DNA of 64,000 nt from GWE2-42-39 sp942493345. Its GTDB lineage: Bacteria > Bacteroidota > Bacteroidia > Bacteroidales > Prolixibacteraceae. Positions 40,784-49,168 of this stretch are shown in pieces. The notes under the pieces are model-generated. The model was not told the origin of the DNA and searched no databases. It saw only the letters and a list, made by a program, of their open reading frames with translations. Within the stretch, counting starts at the first letter, position 1. Every line of letters begins with the position of its first letter. Where the stretch lies: assembly GCA_942493345.1 (NCBI GenBank), contig OW818695.1, positions 186,001-250,000 of the forward strand. The letters run 5' to 3'. A program made the translations under genes and the position numbers.

Positions 40784-42235
40784 ATGAAAAAAGACCCATC
40801 ATTGACAGAAGCCCTCATTCCCATTATTCTTTTGGTTGGATTATTAACTGCAAACGTATTTATTTTTGAAGATACACTGGCCGGGTCGAACCAAATTGCA
40901 CTTTTGATGGCTGCCACTGTGGGGGTAATTATTGTACGCAAGAACGGAATGAATTGGGATAAAATAAGCGACAAAATTGTAAGCACCATCGGTTCGGCCA
41001 TGCCTGCCATGTTGATTTTACTGTTGATTGGCTCATTGGCCGGCACATGGATGATCAGCGGAATAGTACCCGCCATGATTTATTACGGACTGGACATTAT
41101 TCATCCCCGGATGTTTTTATTTACAGCCGTTATTATAGCTTCCGTTATTTCGGTTGTCACAGGTAGTTTCTGGTCAACCGTTGCAACCATTGGCGTTGCC
41201 TTGCTGGGCATTGGAAAAGCGCTGGGAATAAATGAAGCGCTGGTTGCCGGGGCCATTATCAGCGGCGCCTATTTCGGTGATAAAATGTCGCCCATGAGCG
41301 ATACCACCAACCTGGCACCGGCCATGGCGGGGACGGATCTCTTCACCCATGTACGGTACATGGTGTACACCACTACCCCATCAATGATTTTAACCCTGAT
41401 CATTTTTCTGGTAATCGGTTTTAATTCGGATACGCACACCGTTATATCAGATATCGAACAGGTGCAAAGCGCAATTGCCAATAACTTCAACACATCTCCG
41501 ATCCTGTTTCTGGTCCCAATTATCCTGATTACCATCATTATATTAAAAGTACCGCCACTTCCTTCATTGATGATCGGCACCCTGCTGGGCGGAGTTTTTG
41601 CCATTATTTTTCAGCCTGAAATTATTTGGGAAATCGCAGGATCGGGAATGTCGTATATCAAAGCTTCGTATATTGGTTTTATGCAGGCCATGTTTGGCGA
41701 TGTTTCGCTGTCGACCGAAAACCAAAGCGTGAACGAACTGTTAAGTACGTCCGGGATGAGCGGGATGTTGGATACCATTTGGCTCATCTTGTCGGCCATG
41801 GTTTTTGGCGGCGTTATGGAAGCCGGTGAACTATTGAAACGCATCACCATGCCAATTGTAAAAAAAGCAAAATCGACTGGCAGTTTGGTTACCTCAACGG
41901 TTGTCTCCTGTATTTTTTTTAACGCCACCGCCTCAGACCAGTATATTTCCATCGTTATACCCGGTCGCATGTTTCGCAAAACGTATGAAGAAAAAGGTTA
42001 TAAACCGGAACTTTTAAGCCGCACTCTGGAAGATTCAGGAACGGTAACCTCGGTACTGATTCCCTGGAATACCTGTGGAGCAACCCAGTCGCGCGTACTG
42101 GGCGTGTCAACATGGGACTATCTGCCCTATTGTTTTTTCAACATTATCAGCCCGCTGATGAGCATTTTTTTCGCTTATATGAATATCAAAATCAAAAGAA
42201 TACAAAAAGCACAAGTCCCTGTGATTTTAAACTAA
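40784..42235 (+). CDS. nhaC: Na+/H+ antiporter, NhaC family
   Basis: A 483-residue inner-membrane protein. The ATG at 40784 (MKKDPSLTEALIPI) was preferred over the upstream frame that adds a charged leader. About 12 hydrophobic helices are visible. Family motifs include TGSFWSTVATIGVALLGIG, a conserved GAYFGDKMSPMSDTTNLAPA stretch with the ion-binding Asp residues, and NATASDQYISIVIPGRMF near the C-terminus. NhaC antiporters exchange Na+ for H+ or, in relatives, malate and lactate. The gene is divergent from the TPR-like giant, with 180 bp between them that must hold both promoters. Confidence 0.9.
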   Translation: MKKDPSLTEALIPIILLVGLLTANVFIFEDTLAGSNQIALLMAATVGVIIVRKNGMNWDKISDKIVSTIGSAMPAMLILLLIGSLAGTWMISGIVPAMIYYGLDIIHPRMFLFTAVIIASVISVVTGSFWSTVATIGVALLGIGKALGINEALVAGAIISGAYFGDKMSPMSDTTNLAPAMAGTDLFTHVRYMVYTTTPSMILTLIIFLVIGFNSDTHTVISDIEQVQSAIANNFNTSPILFLVPIILITIIILKVPPLPSLMIGTLLGGVFAIIFQPEIIWEIAGSGMSYIKASYIGFMQAMFGDVSLSTENQSVNELLSTSGMSGMLDTIWLILSAMVFGGVMEAGELLKRITMPIVKKAKSTGSLVTSTVVSCIFFNATASDQYISIVIPGRMFRKTYEEKGYKPELLSRTLEDSGTVTSVLIPWNTCGATQSRVLGVSTWDYLPYCFFNIISPLMSIFFAYMNIKIKRIQKAQVPVILN

Positions 42236-42409
42236 TAAATAATCATTTATTTTTGCTGTGAATCAGATAAATAACTAAGTTTTAACCGAAATATTGATCT
42301 TTAATATGCTGGTTTTAGCTATAAAAATGACTTAATTTTACCTCTGGAATCTTACATTGGACCGTTGCAGATACGAGAATTGCATTTAACAACCTTAAAA
42401 GAGAAGCAA

Positions 42410-42904
42410 ATGAAACAGGTAGTACTTGTCCGTCACGCCAAATCGGTAGCATATGGTTACGACGACGATTTCAGCAGGGAACTCACTAACCGGGGTGAAA
42501 ACGATGCAACGATGATCGGCAACCAACTAAAGAAGCAAAAAACCATAGTCGACCTGATTATCAGCAGTCCAGCTAAAAGGGCTATGCAAACAGCCTGTAT
42601 TTTTGCTAAAGCCCTGAATTTTCCGGAAGATAAAATTGTATTTAATGAAGCCATTTACGAAGGCATTACCACCAACGATTTCATCGCGCTGCTTCATGAA
42701 TTGCCCGACAACCTCGACACCGTATTTATATTTGGACACAACCCAACCATTTATTACCTGGCCAATAACCTGCTTAAATTTTTTGAGGGAGAAATGCCCA
42801 CCTGTTCGACCGTTGGAATTTCATTCTCAATCGGCCATTGGAAACAATTGGAAGCACGGCGCGGGAGTCTCAGTTTTCATCTTATGCCCGGCATGTTTAA
42901 GTAA
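42410..42904 (+). CDS. sixA: SixA-like phosphohistidine phosphatase
   Basis: A 164-residue cytosolic histidine phosphatase of the phosphoglycerate-mutase superfamily. The start at 42410 gives MKQVVLVRHAKSVAYGYDDD with the catalytic RHA motif at residues 8-10; the longer frame is unlikely. ISSPAKRAMQTA carries the second Arg, and FGHNPTI contains the second catalytic His (GH). SixA in E. coli removes phosphate from the HPt domain of ArcB or from the phosphotransfer protein NPr. In Bacteroidota the target is not known. The gene is followed tail to tail by the MBL gene 7 bp away. Confidence 0.88.
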   Translation: MKQVVLVRHAKSVAYGYDDDFSRELTNRGENDATMIGNQLKKQKTIVDLIISSPAKRAMQTACIFAKALNFPEDKIVFNEAIYEGITTNDFIALLHELPDNLDTVFIFGHNPTIYYLANNLLKFFEGEMPTCSTVGISFSIGHWKQLEARRGSLSFHLMPGMFK

Positions 42905-42911
42905 ACAGCGG

Positions 42912-43691
42912 TCAGTCACAGTGATCAGTAGCAGCAAACAGTTCCAAACCATCATAAGCCATAAAAACATTCTTCGGAAGTTTCGCGGATATTTCCTCGT
43001 GAAACCCCATTTGATGGGAAATATGTGTAAGATATGCTTTCTCTGGTTTTAGCTCGTCAATCAGTTGCAATGCCTGATCGAGCGTAAAATGCGAAATGTG
43101 TTCTTCTTTCCGAAGAGCATTTATAACAAAAACATCCAACCCCTTCAGTTTTTCTTTCTCACTATTTTCCAAATAATTAACATCGGTAATGTAGGCCATT
43201 CTTCCGATACGAAAACCATATACAGGCAAATTGTAGTGCATCCCGCGAACCGGAATAATTTCAGTTTCCCCAATACGGAATGGCTCGTTTTCGATTAAAT
43301 GAAGGTTCATTTGCGGAACACCCGGATATTTGAAATTCGAAAACACATAATTAAATACCCGTTTGATAGCGTTTTGCACCCGCTCTTCGGCATAAATATC
43401 GGTTGGGTGTTTCTGTATCCAGTTGAAAGCCCTGATATCGTCGAGGCCAAAAAGATGATCGACATGTTCGTGGGTCAGTAAAATAGCATCGAGCCTTTTT
43501 AAATTCACTTTCAGTATTTGCTGGCGAAAGTCGGGACCGGCATCGATGACCAGTTTTTGCTCCCCGATCTCAATCAGGATGGATGCACGCAGGCGCTTGT
43601 CTTTTGGATCCTCCGACTGACAAACCCCGCAACCGCACGCGATGATGGGTATTCCCTGCGATGTACCGGTTCCTAAAAATGTAATTTTCAA
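42912..43691 (-). CDS. MBL-fold phosphodiesterase (PhnP-like)
   Basis: A 259-residue protein read from a TTG at 43691, so that it begins LKITFLGTGTSQGIP, the normal family N-terminus; no ATG lies nearby and the upstream frame has no homology. Metal-binding motifs are LTHEHVDHLFGLDD (HxHxDH), RGMHYNLP (His), ITDVNYL (Asp) and ISHF...THISHQ (His). It also has a CGCGVCQS structural zinc site like PhnP. PhnP-type enzymes open cyclic ribose phosphates, and related MBL proteins act on cyclic nucleotides or RNA. Its start is 85 bp from the divergent RsmI-like gene. Confidence 0.85.
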   Translation of the reverse strand: MKITFLGTGTSQGIPIIACGCGVCQSEDPKDKRLRASILIEIGEQKLVIDAGPDFRQQILKVNLKRLDAILLTHEHVDHLFGLDDIRAFNWIQKHPTDIYAEERVQNAIKRVFNYVFSNFKYPGVPQMNLHLIENEPFRIGETEIIPVRGMHYNLPVYGFRIGRMAYITDVNYLENSEKEKLKGLDVFVINALRKEEHISHFTLDQALQLIDELKPEKAYLTHISHQMGFHEEISAKLPKNVFMAYDGLELFAATDHCD

Positions 43692-43775
43692 AATATCTGT
43701 TTTTTCTGATGTACAAAAATAAGTATTGAAACAGGCTCTGCCGCACTTTTTCCTTATTTTTGAAAAAAATTTAGC

Positions 43776-44477
43776 ATGTCGAAAATTTATCTGGTCCCTA
43801 CCACTCTTGGCGAAAGCAAGCTGGAAACAGTACTCCCCCCCGACCACAAAAATATAATTGTGTCAGTTTCGTATTTCATTGTGGAAAATACTAGGACGGC
43901 TCGCCGCTTTTTAAAACTGGTCGACAAAGATATTGACATCGACCAACTTACATTTTTCGAACTGAACAAGCACACCAAATCCGAAGACCTGCACCGCTAC
44001 CTCGAACCACTGAAAGACGGCCACGATATCGGGATTATTTCGGAAGCCGGCTGTCCGGGCATCGCCGACCCCGGAGCCGATATTGTACGAATTGCACACG
44101 AGAAAAACATCCGTGTAGTTCCGCTGGTTGGGCCATCGTCTATCCTGCTTTCGCTGATGGCTTCGGGATTGAACGGACAAAACTTTGCTTTTAACGGCTA
44201 TCTCCCTATAAAGGAACCGGCAAAATCGAAAGCCATAAAGATGCTGGAAAGCCGGGTATATACCGAAAACCAAAGCCAGCTTTTCATCGAAGCGCCGTAT
44301 CGCAATTTGCAATTATTCGACGACCTGATCCGCAACTGCGATTCGAAAACGTTGCTTTGTGTTGCTGCCGACATCACTCTGGAAACCGAATTTATCTTGA
44401 CCAAACCAGTTTCGTACTGGAGCAAAAACCAACCCGACATTCAAAAGCGGCCTGCAATCTTCATCATCGGAAAATAG
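43776..44477 (+). CDS. Tetrapyrrole-methylase-fold methyltransferase (diverged RsmI relative)
   Basis: A 233-residue cytosolic SAM-dependent methyltransferase. It begins MSKIYLVPTTLGES, a family-typical first strand, then VENTRTARRFLK as in RsmI, the SAM-binding ISEAGCPGIADPGADIVRIA, and VVPLVGPSSILLSLMASG. RsmI 2'-O-methylates C1402 of 16S rRNA. The first strand lacks the glycine-rich TPIGN segment of classical RsmI and the protein is shorter (RsmI is about 280). Bacteroidota carry this short paralogue besides true RsmI, so its target may be another RNA. Confidence 0.8.
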   Translation: MSKIYLVPTTLGESKLETVLPPDHKNIIVSVSYFIVENTRTARRFLKLVDKDIDIDQLTFFELNKHTKSEDLHRYLEPLKDGHDIGIISEAGCPGIADPGADIVRIAHEKNIRVVPLVGPSSILLSLMASGLNGQNFAFNGYLPIKEPAKSKAIKMLESRVYTENQSQLFIEAPYRNLQLFDDLIRNCDSKTLLCVAADITLETEFILTKPVSYWSKNQPDIQKRPAIFIIGK

Positions 44478-44603
44478 CTCTCAGCCTGCTATTCGAATAA
44501 ATTTGTTTCAGTTTTGCCAGGAAATAAAACACTCCTGCAACATCCCATTATTTTGATTCAATATAAATTGAAAGATTGCATATAAATAAAACCTAAAAAT
44601 TTG

Positions 44604-44611
44604 TATACTTG
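44604..44611 (+). promoter_or_regulatory. -7 element of the lacI-type regulator promoter
   Basis: TATACTTG resembles TAnnTTTG. A TTG at 44576-44578 could serve as -33 though the spacing is long. The predicted start overlaps the palindromic operator at 44615. Confidence 0.45.
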
Positions 44612-44614
44612 CAA

Positions 44615-44628
44615 TGGGAACGTTCCCA
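44615..44628. promoter_or_regulatory. Perfect 14-bp palindromic LacI-type operator
   Basis: TGGGAACGTTCCCA is a perfect palindrome with the central CG typical of LacI/PurR-family operators. It lies directly after the -7 element and 67 bp before the LacI-family start codon, so autorepression of this gene and the following URO-D gene is the simplest reading. Confidence 0.75.
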
Positions 44629-44695
44629 GACTCATTGTAAAATGTGTTTTGTTGAAGTTTCAGTAAAAAATTAATACCTGATAAATTCCATATTT

Positions 44696-45694
44696 ATGCC
44701 CAGCATAATCGACATAGCAAAACTCGCAGGTGTTTCAAAATCGACTGTTTCACGGGTAATAAGTAACTCCGGCTACGTGAAACCGGAAACCCGTGCAAAA
44801 ATTGAAACGGTGATGGAAGAACTGAACTTCCGGCCCAATGTATTTGCAAAAGGGATGCGAACCAATCGTTCCTTCTCAATCGGCATTATTTTCCCCGACC
44901 TGTCGAACCCGTTTTTCCCTGAATGGTATGAGATTGTCGACCGGATTTCGCGCGAACGCGGATACCTGAATTACATTTGCATTACCGACCCGCAGGGCGT
45001 TTCAGAAGAACAGCGTATCGACGATCTGCTCGCACGCAGCATCGACGGAATTATTTTTTTTTCGTATCATAAACATCCAACGGTTTGGGAAAAACTTCGA
45101 AAAATAACCATTCACACTCCGGTGGTTTGTTGCGACTCAATCGCGAAAAATGAAGAATTGTCGTATGTGGTTGCCGACGGGGAACAGGGAACTTACCTTG
45201 CCACGAAACATTTGATTGATAGCGGCCGAAAAAGAATCGCTTTCATCCGGGGGCGAAAAGAATACGAAGTAACGGCAGATCGTTTTAATGGATACTGCAA
45301 AGCCCTGAAAGAAAATAATATTCTGTTGGATGAAAACTTGATTTATGAAGGAAATTTCAAGCAGGAATGCGGGTTCAGGGCAGCCAATTATTTTATGGGA
45401 TTGCCCCAGCCTCCCGATGCAATTATGGCAGTAACCGACAACATGGCCTTGGGAGCTATTCATTTTCTGAAGAAAAACGGGTATCGGATACCTGAACAAG
45501 TCGCGGTTTTCGGGTTCGACAACCTTCATATTTCCGAAAATGCAGAGCTGTCGTTAAGCAGCGTTGCCATGCCAACTAAAGAAATGGCCGAAAATTCAAT
45601 AAATACATTGATTTTATTAATTGAAGGAACCAATCAGCCAATTCAAAAAACGTTTGACTGCAGACTCGTTCTCAGAGAATCGACAAGCAATTAA
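44696..45694 (+). CDS. LacI-family transcriptional regulator
   Basis: A 332-residue repressor. The N-terminal helix-turn-helix IIDIAKLAGVSKSTVSRVIS and hinge (NFRPNVFAKGMRTNRS) are standard. The periplasmic-binding-protein-like ligand domain starts FSIGIIFPDLSNPFF and includes VAVFGFDN near the end. Its effector is probably a sugar or sugar acid, judging from family habits. A perfect operator-like palindrome lies upstream. The next gene, a URO-D-family enzyme, starts 35 bp downstream, so the pair likely forms one autoregulated unit. The target pathway is not clear from this context. Confidence 0.9.
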   Translation: MPSIIDIAKLAGVSKSTVSRVISNSGYVKPETRAKIETVMEELNFRPNVFAKGMRTNRSFSIGIIFPDLSNPFFPEWYEIVDRISRERGYLNYICITDPQGVSEEQRIDDLLARSIDGIIFFSYHKHPTVWEKLRKITIHTPVVCCDSIAKNEELSYVVADGEQGTYLATKHLIDSGRKRIAFIRGRKEYEVTADRFNGYCKALKENNILLDENLIYEGNFKQECGFRAANYFMGLPQPPDAIMAVTDNMALGAIHFLKKNGYRIPEQVAVFGFDNLHISENAELSLSSVAMPTKEMAENSINTLILLIEGTNQPIQKTFDCRLVLRESTSN

Positions 45695-45729
45695 TTTTAT
45701 TCCGACAACTTTATAAAACTGAAAATAAA

Positions 45730-46821
45730 ATGGATACAAATTGGAAAAACATTGAACTGGAAAAAAAACCGGATTTCGACGAATGTATGAAACGGATTTA
45801 TGCCTGGTACAACCAGGAAATAATTGACCGGGCGCCCATTCGCTTTGCTGCACACAATGCAGAATACAGCGAAGCCCATGTGATGAAAGGTCGTAGCTGG
45901 GCCAACCTGAAAGAACGCTGGTGGGATACAGATTATCAGCTTGAACTTTTTGAACATCATCTGGGAAACTCGGTTTTCAATGCGGAAACTTTTCCTGTTT
46001 TTTGGCCCAACCTTGGCCCTGAAGTTTATACTGCATTTTATGGCGTTGAACTTGAATACAAAGAAGTTACATCGTATGCAAAACCAAATATCACCGACTG
46101 GTCACAATTGAATTCCATCCGTTTAGACAAAAACAATCCGTATTTCCGAAAAATCGAAGAAATGACCTTTGCTGCACTCGACCGATGCAATGGGAAATAC
46201 CTGGTTGGTTATACTGACATCCATCCGGGAATGGATTGTGCAGCAGCATTTCGCGATCCGCAGCAACTTTGCCTTGATTTGCTTTTAGAACCGGAAGAAG
46301 TACAAAAACTGATCGACATCTCATCGCGCGACTTTCAAATGATTTTCGATCATTTCGACCGGATTTTAAAAGCACACGGACAACCGTCGGTTACCTGGAT
46401 GGGCATCCCTTCTTTTGGGAAAATACACATTCCAAGCTGCGACTTTTCAACCATGATTTCGCCCGAACAATTCGAAGAATTTGTATTGCCGGTTATTCAA
46501 AAGGAAGTGAAGCCTATGACACACAATATTTTTCATCTTGACGGAAAAGGAGTTGCCAATCATGTCGATCACCTGCTTGCTATGCCCGAAATTAATGCCA
46601 TTCAATGGGTACAAGGCGTTGGCGACGATTTGCCCATCCTGCAATGGATCCCGTTCATCAAAAAAATACAAGCTGCCGGAAAATCAGTTATTGTCGACCT
46701 CACCGTTTCTGAACTGGAACCTTTTATGAAAGAAATGAGCCCGAAAGGAATTTACCTGTGCATTGCTGCCGATCCGGACATCCAGCCAGATATTATCCGG
46801 AAAGTTGAAAAATGGAAATAA
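45730..46821 (+). CDS. Uroporphyrinogen decarboxylase / cobamide methyltransferase-like protein
   Basis: A 363-residue cytosolic TIM-barrel protein of the URO-D superfamily. Regions resembling the family are YLVGYTDIHPGMDCAAAFRD, LLLEPEEVQKLIDISSRDF, HIPSCDFSTMISPEQFEEFV, HNIFHLDGKGVANHVDHLL and INAIQWVQG. The HxD...Cys-like zinc pattern of methylcobamide:CoM methyltransferases is partly present (HNIFHLDG). True haem-pathway HemE motifs at the N-terminus (RQAGR) are absent, so it is not HemE. Homologues in Bacteroidota often sit beside sugar regulators, as here with LacI. Demethylation or C-C cleavage of a sugar-linked compound is a guess. Confidence 0.75.
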   Translation: MDTNWKNIELEKKPDFDECMKRIYAWYNQEIIDRAPIRFAAHNAEYSEAHVMKGRSWANLKERWWDTDYQLELFEHHLGNSVFNAETFPVFWPNLGPEVYTAFYGVELEYKEVTSYAKPNITDWSQLNSIRLDKNNPYFRKIEEMTFAALDRCNGKYLVGYTDIHPGMDCAAAFRDPQQLCLDLLLEPEEVQKLIDISSRDFQMIFDHFDRILKAHGQPSVTWMGIPSFGKIHIPSCDFSTMISPEQFEEFVLPVIQKEVKPMTHNIFHLDGKGVANHVDHLLAMPEINAIQWVQGVGDDLPILQWIPFIKKIQAAGKSVIVDLTVSELEPFMKEMSPKGIYLCIAADPDIQPDIIRKVEKWK

Positions 46822-46871
46822 TAAAATCTTCGACCTGAGAATTTCGAAAAATTTATTTCGGGGGAAGATGG

Positions 46872-47282
46872 CTAACGATACACGGTCAAGACCAAATTCC
46901 GTCTTCCTCCGAAATTTCGGAATTCGCAAAAATAAATTCCCTGCCAGGTTCCCAGATTTAAGCGGCGATTGGTGACCGGAATGGTTAGCGAACTGCCAAT
47001 GATCGACGATTTCAGATGAGCCGGCATATCGTCGTCGCCTTCGTAGTTATGTACAAAATCCGCATCGTTTTCAGGAACCATTTTATTGATGAAAGTCTCA
47101 AAATCGCGGCGAACAGTCGGATCTGCATTTTCGTTGATGGTGATGCCGGCAGAGGTATGTTTCACAAGAATATTCAACAAGCCTTTTTCCGGCAAATCGG
47201 GCAATTGCTCTTCAATCATCCGGGTAATCAGATGGTATCCCCTTCTGAATTCAGGTAGTGTTATTTCGTTTTGCCAAATCAT
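46872..47282 (-). CDS. yjbQ: YjbQ/UPF0047 family protein
   Basis: A 136-residue cytosolic protein of the UPF0047 family, small trimeric proteins, some with weak thiamine-phosphate synthase activity. The diagnostic segments are VKHTSAGITINENADPTVRRD, HNYEGDDDMPAHLKSSIIG and NLGTWQGIYFCEFR, with the conserved His and Asp residues that form a metal-like pocket. It starts with an ATGA overlap on the radical SAM gene upstream, so the two are translationally coupled. Biological role unknown. Confidence 0.9.
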   Translation of the reverse strand: MIWQNEITLPEFRRGYHLITRMIEEQLPDLPEKGLLNILVKHTSAGITINENADPTVRRDFETFINKMVPENDADFVHNYEGDDDMPAHLKSSIIGSSLTIPVTNRRLNLGTWQGIYFCEFRNFGGRRNLVLTVYR

Positions 47283-48484
47283 CTTTTCTTTATAAAATCA
47301 TCAAAAGCATTGTAGGTATTTCCGTATTTCTGCTGTTCGCGCATGTCGTGCTGTTGTTGTTGCCACTGCAAAGCAAGATCTTTCAACACGGTATCGGCAT
47401 GTTTGAAAAACATTTTGTACGACTGGCAAAACCTCGGGTTCCGGTTGTCGCGCGGATCTTTGATCCGGTCTTTGGTGCATCCGCCATAGCAATTATGAAG
47501 CCAGCTGCATTGTTTGCAATCGCGGGATAATTGGTTTTTTGCCAATCCGAAAGTTTCCTGTTGTTTCGAGTTCAGCATGTTGATGATCCGGTCGTGCATC
47601 ACATTGCCGAGTTTCCATTTCGGATCCACGAAAAAGTCGCAACTGTAAACATTGCCGTTGTGTTCCACCACCACGTATGCACCACATTCTTTCATCATGG
47701 TACATTCGGGCGCCTGCATCCCCACATACGAATAAAACACCGACTCGAAATGCCGGATGCTGGTGGTGGGCTGTCCGTTTTTAAAATCAGCCAGCCACAA
47801 ATCGAAAAGCGTATTCAGAAAATGGCCATAATCGACTGCTGAAACTGAGAAAGGCGCTGCTTTCGAAGGGTCTTCCTTGTCAGTTTCAACCACCGGGATA
47901 AATTGCATAAATGTATAGCCCAAATCTTTATAGTAGTTGTACAACTGTTCTGGGTATTTTACTGAATGAGAAGTAACACAACACATGGCATTGGCAGCCA
48001 CGCCTTCGTCGAGCAGCATTTTTGCCACGTCTTCCACTTTGCGGTGCGTCTTTCGGCCTCCTTTGTCGAAACGGTAATGGTCATGAATATCGGCGGGCCC
48101 ATCAAGCGAAAGGCCAACCAGCCAATCGTACTTTTTCAGGAAAGCCGCCCATTCGCGGTCGAGCAGCAATCCATTGGTTTGAAGGCCGTTTCCCACCGAC
48201 TGATTGTGCCCGAATTTTATTTCCAAATCAATCGCCCGTTTGTAAAAATCGAGTCCCATCAGGGTCGGTTCGCCCCCTTGCCATGCCAACGACACATTGC
48301 TGCCCGATTGCTGCATGACCTGCCTGATCGTTTCTTCCTGAACTTCCGGCGACATACGATGAACAGGTGAAGCTTGAAAAAGTGCTGCCTTTTCAAGATA
48401 AAAACAGTAGCTGCAATTGAAATTACAATCAGGCCCGGTTGGTTTTATCAATACCGAATTCAGCGGTTTAATTTTCTTCACCAT
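47279..48484 (-). CDS. Anaerobic sulfatase-maturase-like radical SAM enzyme
   Basis: A 401-residue enzyme starting at MVKKIKPLNSVLIKPTGPDC (48484); the longer frame from 48565 adds an unlikely leader. The radical SAM motif CNFNCSYC binds the 4Fe-4S cluster, followed by WQGGEPTLMG. The C-terminal SPASM domain has clusters of Cys: CTMMKECGAY, YSCDFF, CKQCSWLHNCYGGC and FCQSY. anSMEs convert an active-site Cys or Ser of sulfatases to formylglycine without oxygen. No sulfatase gene lies in this window, so its clients are elsewhere. It is coupled to yjbQ. Confidence 0.88.
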   Translation of the reverse strand: MVKKIKPLNSVLIKPTGPDCNFNCSYCFYLEKAALFQASPVHRMSPEVQEETIRQVMQQSGSNVSLAWQGGEPTLMGLDFYKRAIDLEIKFGHNQSVGNGLQTNGLLLDREWAAFLKKYDWLVGLSLDGPADIHDHYRFDKGGRKTHRKVEDVAKMLLDEGVAANAMCCVTSHSVKYPEQLYNYYKDLGYTFMQFIPVVETDKEDPSKAAPFSVSAVDYGHFLNTLFDLWLADFKNGQPTTSIRHFESVFYSYVGMQAPECTMMKECGAYVVVEHNGNVYSCDFFVDPKWKLGNVMHDRIINMLNSKQQETFGLAKNQLSRDCKQCSWLHNCYGGCTKDRIKDPRDNRNPRFCQSYKMFFKHADTVLKDLALQWQQQQHDMREQQKYGNTYNAFDDFIKKR

Positions 48485-48680
48485 TTTCAATCTATTTTTC
48501 GAATTCACAAACTTATTAAAATAACCCGTTATGTAGAACTCGTGAGGAACAAAAACAATCGTCAAACAGCTAGTGCTTCAATGAATTTCAAGTTTTGAAT
48601 AAAGATCAAAGCCCTTTGTGCGAAACTTCGCTTGCATCTTCGTTTCAAAACTCTATTTTTGCAACAAAAAATTCTAAAAA

Positions 48681-49124
48681 ATGATACAACGTATTCAAAG
48701 CTTATATGTTCTTATTTCTCTCATATTGATCGAACTTTTACTGGTTCTTCCGTTTGCTGAAATTGTTGACGGCAATACAATTTATCAATTCGACAAACTG
48801 GGTATTAGCAGCGAAGCCGGGCAAGTAAGGAATAGCTGGCCCATTGCAGTTTTAATTTGCATTATTGCATTGGTCCACCTGGTTGTTATCTTCAGTTTTA
48901 AAAAACGGATCCGGCAAATCAGAATGCTGGTTTTTTCCATTTTACTGATGCTTGGCTTATTCGGAATGTTTTATTTCTTCAGTTATTTTTCATTCGACAA
49001 TGCGCAAATCGGTTTTAAAATAGTGGTTGCATTCCCGCTGGTTGCAATCATTCTCGACTACCTGGCCATCCGTGCAATCGGTAAAGACGAAGCGCTGATC
49101 CGCTCCGTCGACCGGATACGGTAA
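48681..49124 (+). CDS. DUF4293 family membrane protein
   Basis: A 147-residue protein with four hydrophobic helices: about residues 5-27, 52-72, 82-104 and 110-130. It begins MIQRIQSLYVLISLILI, the typical DUF4293 opening. The loop after helix 1 (EIVDGNTIYQFDKLGISSEA) lies outside the cytoplasm, and basic loops (KKRIRQIR) face inside. The family is restricted to Bacteroidota and of unknown function, and is usually encoded near transcription or DNA-processing genes. It is followed 44 bp later by an ATP-grasp-like gene. Confidence 0.85.
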   Translation: MIQRIQSLYVLISLILIELLLVLPFAEIVDGNTIYQFDKLGISSEAGQVRNSWPIAVLICIIALVHLVVIFSFKKRIRQIRMLVFSILLMLGLFGMFYFFSYFSFDNAQIGFKIVVAFPLVAIILDYLAIRAIGKDEALIRSVDRIR

Positions 49125-49168
49125 AAGCAACAAAACTGGTTTCTTCCGTAAACCAAACACAAAAAAAC

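Noticed and set aside
45730..46821. HemE (uroporphyrinogen decarboxylase of haem synthesis)
   Set aside because: The N-terminal RQAGR-type substrate motif is absent and the gene sits in a LacI-regulated unit, so only superfamily membership is claimed.
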